Source of the DNA: an uncultured Eubacteriales bacterium
GTDB lineage: Bacteria > Bacillota > Clostridia > Oscillospirales > CAG-272
Reading direction: 5' to 3'
NCBI GenBank assembly: GCA_902462015.1
Contig: CABPZV010000092.1
Location: 1 to 8,172 of the forward strand
DNA length: 8,172 nucleotides
Both the position numbers and the translations under genes were made by a program. Every line of letters starts with the position of its first letter. The first letter of the stretch is position 1. Positions 6,422 to 8,172 of this stretch are shown here, piece after piece. Below the pieces are notes generated by a model. It saw only the letters and a list, made by a program, of their open reading frames with translations. It searched no databases and was not told the DNA's origin.

Positions 6422-7825
6422 ATGTCAGAAAAACGTAAAATAAAAATTTGTGAAACTGCGCTGCGCGATGCGCACCAGTCTCTGATTGCTACAAGAATGA
6501 GAACTGAAGAGATGCTTCCGGTGCTTGAGACAATGGATAATGCCGGTTATTACTCACTGGAAGCATGGGGAGGAGCTACATTCGACGCATGTCTGAGATT
6601 CCTTGGCGAGGATCCGTGGAAGCGTTTGCGTGTTCTCCGTGAACATGTAAAAAAGACAAAGCTTCAAATGCTTTTTCGTGGACAGAATATTCTCGGATAC
6701 CGTAATTATGCCGACGATGTCGTGGAGTATTTTGTTCAAAAGTCGATTGCCAACGGGATTGATATAATCAGAATATTCGACGCTTTAAACGATCCGCGTA
6801 ATCTTAAAACCGCAATCGACGCAACAAAGCGTGAGGGCGGTCATGTTCAGGTGGCGATTTCCTATACTACAAGTCCGGTCCATACAAGCGAGGCTTTTGC
6901 GGAATATGCCCGGCAGATTTCAGAAATGGGAGCCGATTCGATCTGCATAAAGGATATGGCCGGTCTTCTCGGACCGTATCAGGCAGAAAAGCTTGTTAGG
7001 GCAATCAAAGCAAAGACCGGACTTCCGCTTGAGCTTCACACGCACTATACTGCAGGGCTCGCTTCAATGACTCTTATTAAGGCGGTGGAGGCAGGAGTGG
7101 ATATAGTTGACACAGCTATTTCTCCGCTGGCGCTTGGTACAAGTCAGCCTTCAACCGAGGCAACGGTCGCAGCTTTTGCGGGTTCCGATTATGACACCGG
7201 TCTTTCACTTGATAAATTGGAACCGATACGGTCACATTTTGCGAAGCTTCGTGAAAAATATATTAAAAACGGGAAACTCGATCCGACAGTGCTTCGCGTT
7301 GATGTCAATGCGCTGCGGTATCAGGTACCTGGAGGTATGCTCTCAAATCTTGTTTCGCAGCTGAAGAATGCAGGACAGCTTAAAATGCTTGACGCTGTAC
7401 TTGAGGAGGTCCCTCGCGTTCGCCGTGATGCAGGATATCCTCCGCTTGTAACTCCTACATCACAGATTATAGGAACACAGGCTGTATTTAATGTTCTGAG
7501 CGGAGAACGGTATAAGATGGTATCCAAAGAATTCGTTGGCATTATTGCAGGAGAGTACGGAAAAACTCCGGCTGAAATTGACCCTGAATTCATCAAAAAG
7601 ATACTTGGAGGCAGGGAACCGATCACATGCAGGCCGGCCGATATGCTTCAGCCTGAACTCGACAGGCTTCGCGGCGAAATTTCCTCCTATATTGAACAGG
7701 ATGAGGATGTTCTCTCATATGCACTTTTTGGTTCTGTGGCTGTCGATTTTTTCAAGCGCCGGCAGACAAAAAAATACCGTGTAGACGATAATGCTGACCC
7801 TAAAAACGGGGTTCATACAGTATAA
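6422..7825 (+). CDS. oadA: Pyruvate/oxaloacetate carboxyltransferase (OadA/5S type) without biotin domain
   Basis: A 467-residue protein that would exchange a carboxyl group between oxaloacetate/pyruvate and carboxybiotin. Residues about 8-265 form the HMGL-like TIM barrel with ETALRDAHQS at 11-20 and the predicted metal ligands D16, K177 (in CIKDMAG, the lysine that is carbamylated in this family), H206 and H208 (LHTHYT). The PLALGTSQPSTE block lies at 235-246. Residues about 285-440 form the conserved PYC/OADA domain, with YQVPGGMLSNLVSQL. Full OadA proteins of about 590 residues add a C-terminal biotinyl domain; this one stops near the end of the PYC/OADA domain, as 5S subunits do, so biotin must come from the carrier at 4643-5005. 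It is last in the operon, 175 nt after oadB, with GGAAAGG 12 nt before the ATG. It could act as an oxaloacetate decarboxylase alpha part or as a transcarboxylase 5S subunit. Confidence 0.93.
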   Translation: MSEKRKIKICETALRDAHQSLIATRMRTEEMLPVLETMDNAGYYSLEAWGGATFDACLRFLGEDPWKRLRVLREHVKKTKLQMLFRGQNILGYRNYADDVVEYFVQKSIANGIDIIRIFDALNDPRNLKTAIDATKREGGHVQVAISYTTSPVHTSEAFAEYARQISEMGADSICIKDMAGLLGPYQAEKLVRAIKAKTGLPLELHTHYTAGLASMTLIKAVEAGVDIVDTAISPLALGTSQPSTEATVAAFAGSDYDTGLSLDKLEPIRSHFAKLREKYIKNGKLDPTVLRVDVNALRYQVPGGMLSNLVSQLKNAGQLKMLDAVLEEVPRVRRDAGYPPLVTPTSQIIGTQAVFNVLSGERYKMVSKEFVGIIAGEYGKTPAEIDPEFIKKILGGREPITCRPADMLQPELDRLRGEISSYIEQDEDVLSYALFGSVAVDFFKRRQTKKYRVDDNADPKNGVHTV

Positions 7826-7841
7826 CTTAGGCAAGACGTCC

Positions 7842-7968
7842 CGCCATTAAAGCGACAGCTTTAATGGCGATCGCCTTTCAGTCGGCTGGTTACATTTTAC
7901 CTTCAGTAGGAGATACAATCTCCTACTGAATGGTTGCCACGCCATTTGACGGGACAAGTCCCTTATTG
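7842..7968 (+). repeat. Right copy of hairpin-rich intergenic repeat (complete-looking)
   Basis: The element begins 16 nt after the oadA stop codon. It contains three stem-loops in a row: a 12-bp perfect stem CGCCATTAAAGC/GCTTTAATGGCG (7842-7853/7858-7869, loop GACA), a 13-bp perfect stem (7902-7914/7918-7930, loop ACA), and GGGAC/GTCCC (7951-7955/7958-7962). The palindrome GGCGATCGCC lies at 7866-7875 and could compete with the first stem. Similarity to the left copy ends at 7968. There is no transposase or other reading frame. It looks like a non-coding dispersed or mobile element, or an RNA structure in the 3' end of the operon transcript. Confidence 0.85.
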
Positions 7969-7995
7969 GTTTTACGGCGGAGATTGGTTAATATT

Positions 7996-8040
7996 GAAGG
8001 ACGGCGGTAACGCGGAAATGCTGTGCCGCCGGTTCTTTTT
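7996..8040 (+). terminator. Intrinsic terminator at the end of the operon
   Basis: CGGCGG at 8002-8007 pairs with CCGCCG at 8026-8031. The stem extends outward through GAAGGA (7996-8001) against TTCTTT, with one bulged G at 8032 and some G-U pairs, around an 18-nt loop. It runs into five T (8036-8040). It lies about 170 nt past the oadA stop, beyond the repeat, so the operon transcript would include the repeat unless the repeat's first hairpin ends it earlier. Confidence 0.65.
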
Positions 8041-8093
8041 GCCTGTGTTTTTGATAAATTAGCCAGGATAAATAAGTAGTGTAAAAAAAATTG

Positions 8094-8122
8094 TTTACAA
8101 TATTCGGAATATGTGTTATAAT
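8094..8122 (+). promoter_or_regulatory. Strong sigma-A-type promoter for a gene beyond the window
   Basis: TTTACA at 8094-8099 (5 of 6), a 17-nt spacer, and a perfect TATAAT at 8117-8122 preceded by TGT at 8114-8116, an extended -10. Transcription should start near 8129. The only frame after it in the window is a 13-codon ATG frame that closes at the last base and has no ribosome binding site, so the served gene is outside. Confidence 0.75.
8100..8112. promoter_or_regulatory. Operator-like palindrome in the promoter spacer
   Basis: ATATTCGGAATAT is a 13-nt palindrome with 6-bp arms around a central G. It falls wholly between the -35 and -10 boxes of the promoter at 8094-8122. That placement suits a repressor site, but the short AT-rich arms could arise by chance. 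Confidence 0.35.
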
Positions 8123-8172
8123 GTGAAAAAATGTTTAGCCTTATTTCTAATTTGGTTTTACTTTATATATGA

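Noticed and set aside
6348..6443. 31-codon ATG frame overlapping the oadA start
   Set aside because: No ribosome binding site, overlaps the inverted repeat and the real gene start in another frame; translational coupling is possible but unsupported.
1..7968. Repeat pair as ends of a composite transposon carrying the operons
   Set aside because: No transposase or terminal inverted repeats between or within the copies, and the copies have diverged; independent insertion or a dispersed repeat family is simpler.
8131..8172. 13-codon ATG frame two bases after the predicted transcription start
   Set aside because: Too short, no ribosome binding site, and its stop coincides with the window end.

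Overview
The window reads as a chromosomal stretch of a low-to-moderate GC anaerobic Firmicute, most likely a clostridium of the Ruminococcus/Oscillospiraceae type. This placement is an inference from gene content (a biotin-dependent sodium-pumping decarboxylase with a separate biotin carrier, TelA beside a TPM-domain lipoprotein), purine-rich Shine-Dalgarno sites and AT-rich promoters. No taxonomic marker gene is present. All genes are on the + strand.

Layout. Positions 1-99 are the distal part of a hairpin-rich repeat whose second copy lies at 7842-7968. Next comes a two-gene unit: a TelA-family protein (139-1275) and a TPM-domain lipoprotein with a basic tail (1336-2292). It is closed by a clear intrinsic terminator (2353-2382). 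A good sigma-A type promoter (2472-2500) and a leader of about 158 nt precede a five-gene operon: an acyl-CoA-type carboxyltransferase (2665-4074), an OadG-like small membrane subunit (4124-4522), a biotin carrier (4643-5005), the OadB-type sodium-translocating decarboxylase (5065-6246) and a pyruvate/oxaloacetate-type (5S) carboxyltransferase without a biotin domain (6422-7825). The second repeat copy follows 16 nt after the last stop, then a terminator (7996-8040). A strong promoter with an operator-like palindrome (8094-8122) serves a gene beyond the window.

How the genes may work together. The five-gene operon combines both halves of a transcarboxylase (a 12S-like acyl-CoA carboxyltransferase and a 5S-like pyruvate carboxyltransferase sharing one biotin carrier) with the membrane sodium pump of the oxaloacetate/methylmalonyl-CoA decarboxylases. 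Carboxybiotin could be charged from an acyl-CoA such as methylmalonyl-CoA, or from oxaloacetate. It could then be discharged either onto the other acceptor or through OadB with sodium export. No biotin carboxylase, mutase or epimerase is visible.

The most unusual non-coding features are the repeat pair, whose hairpins are kept by compensatory or wobble-preserving base changes; a likely telA promoter whose -35 box lies inside the left repeat copy; and several structured spacers inside the operon.
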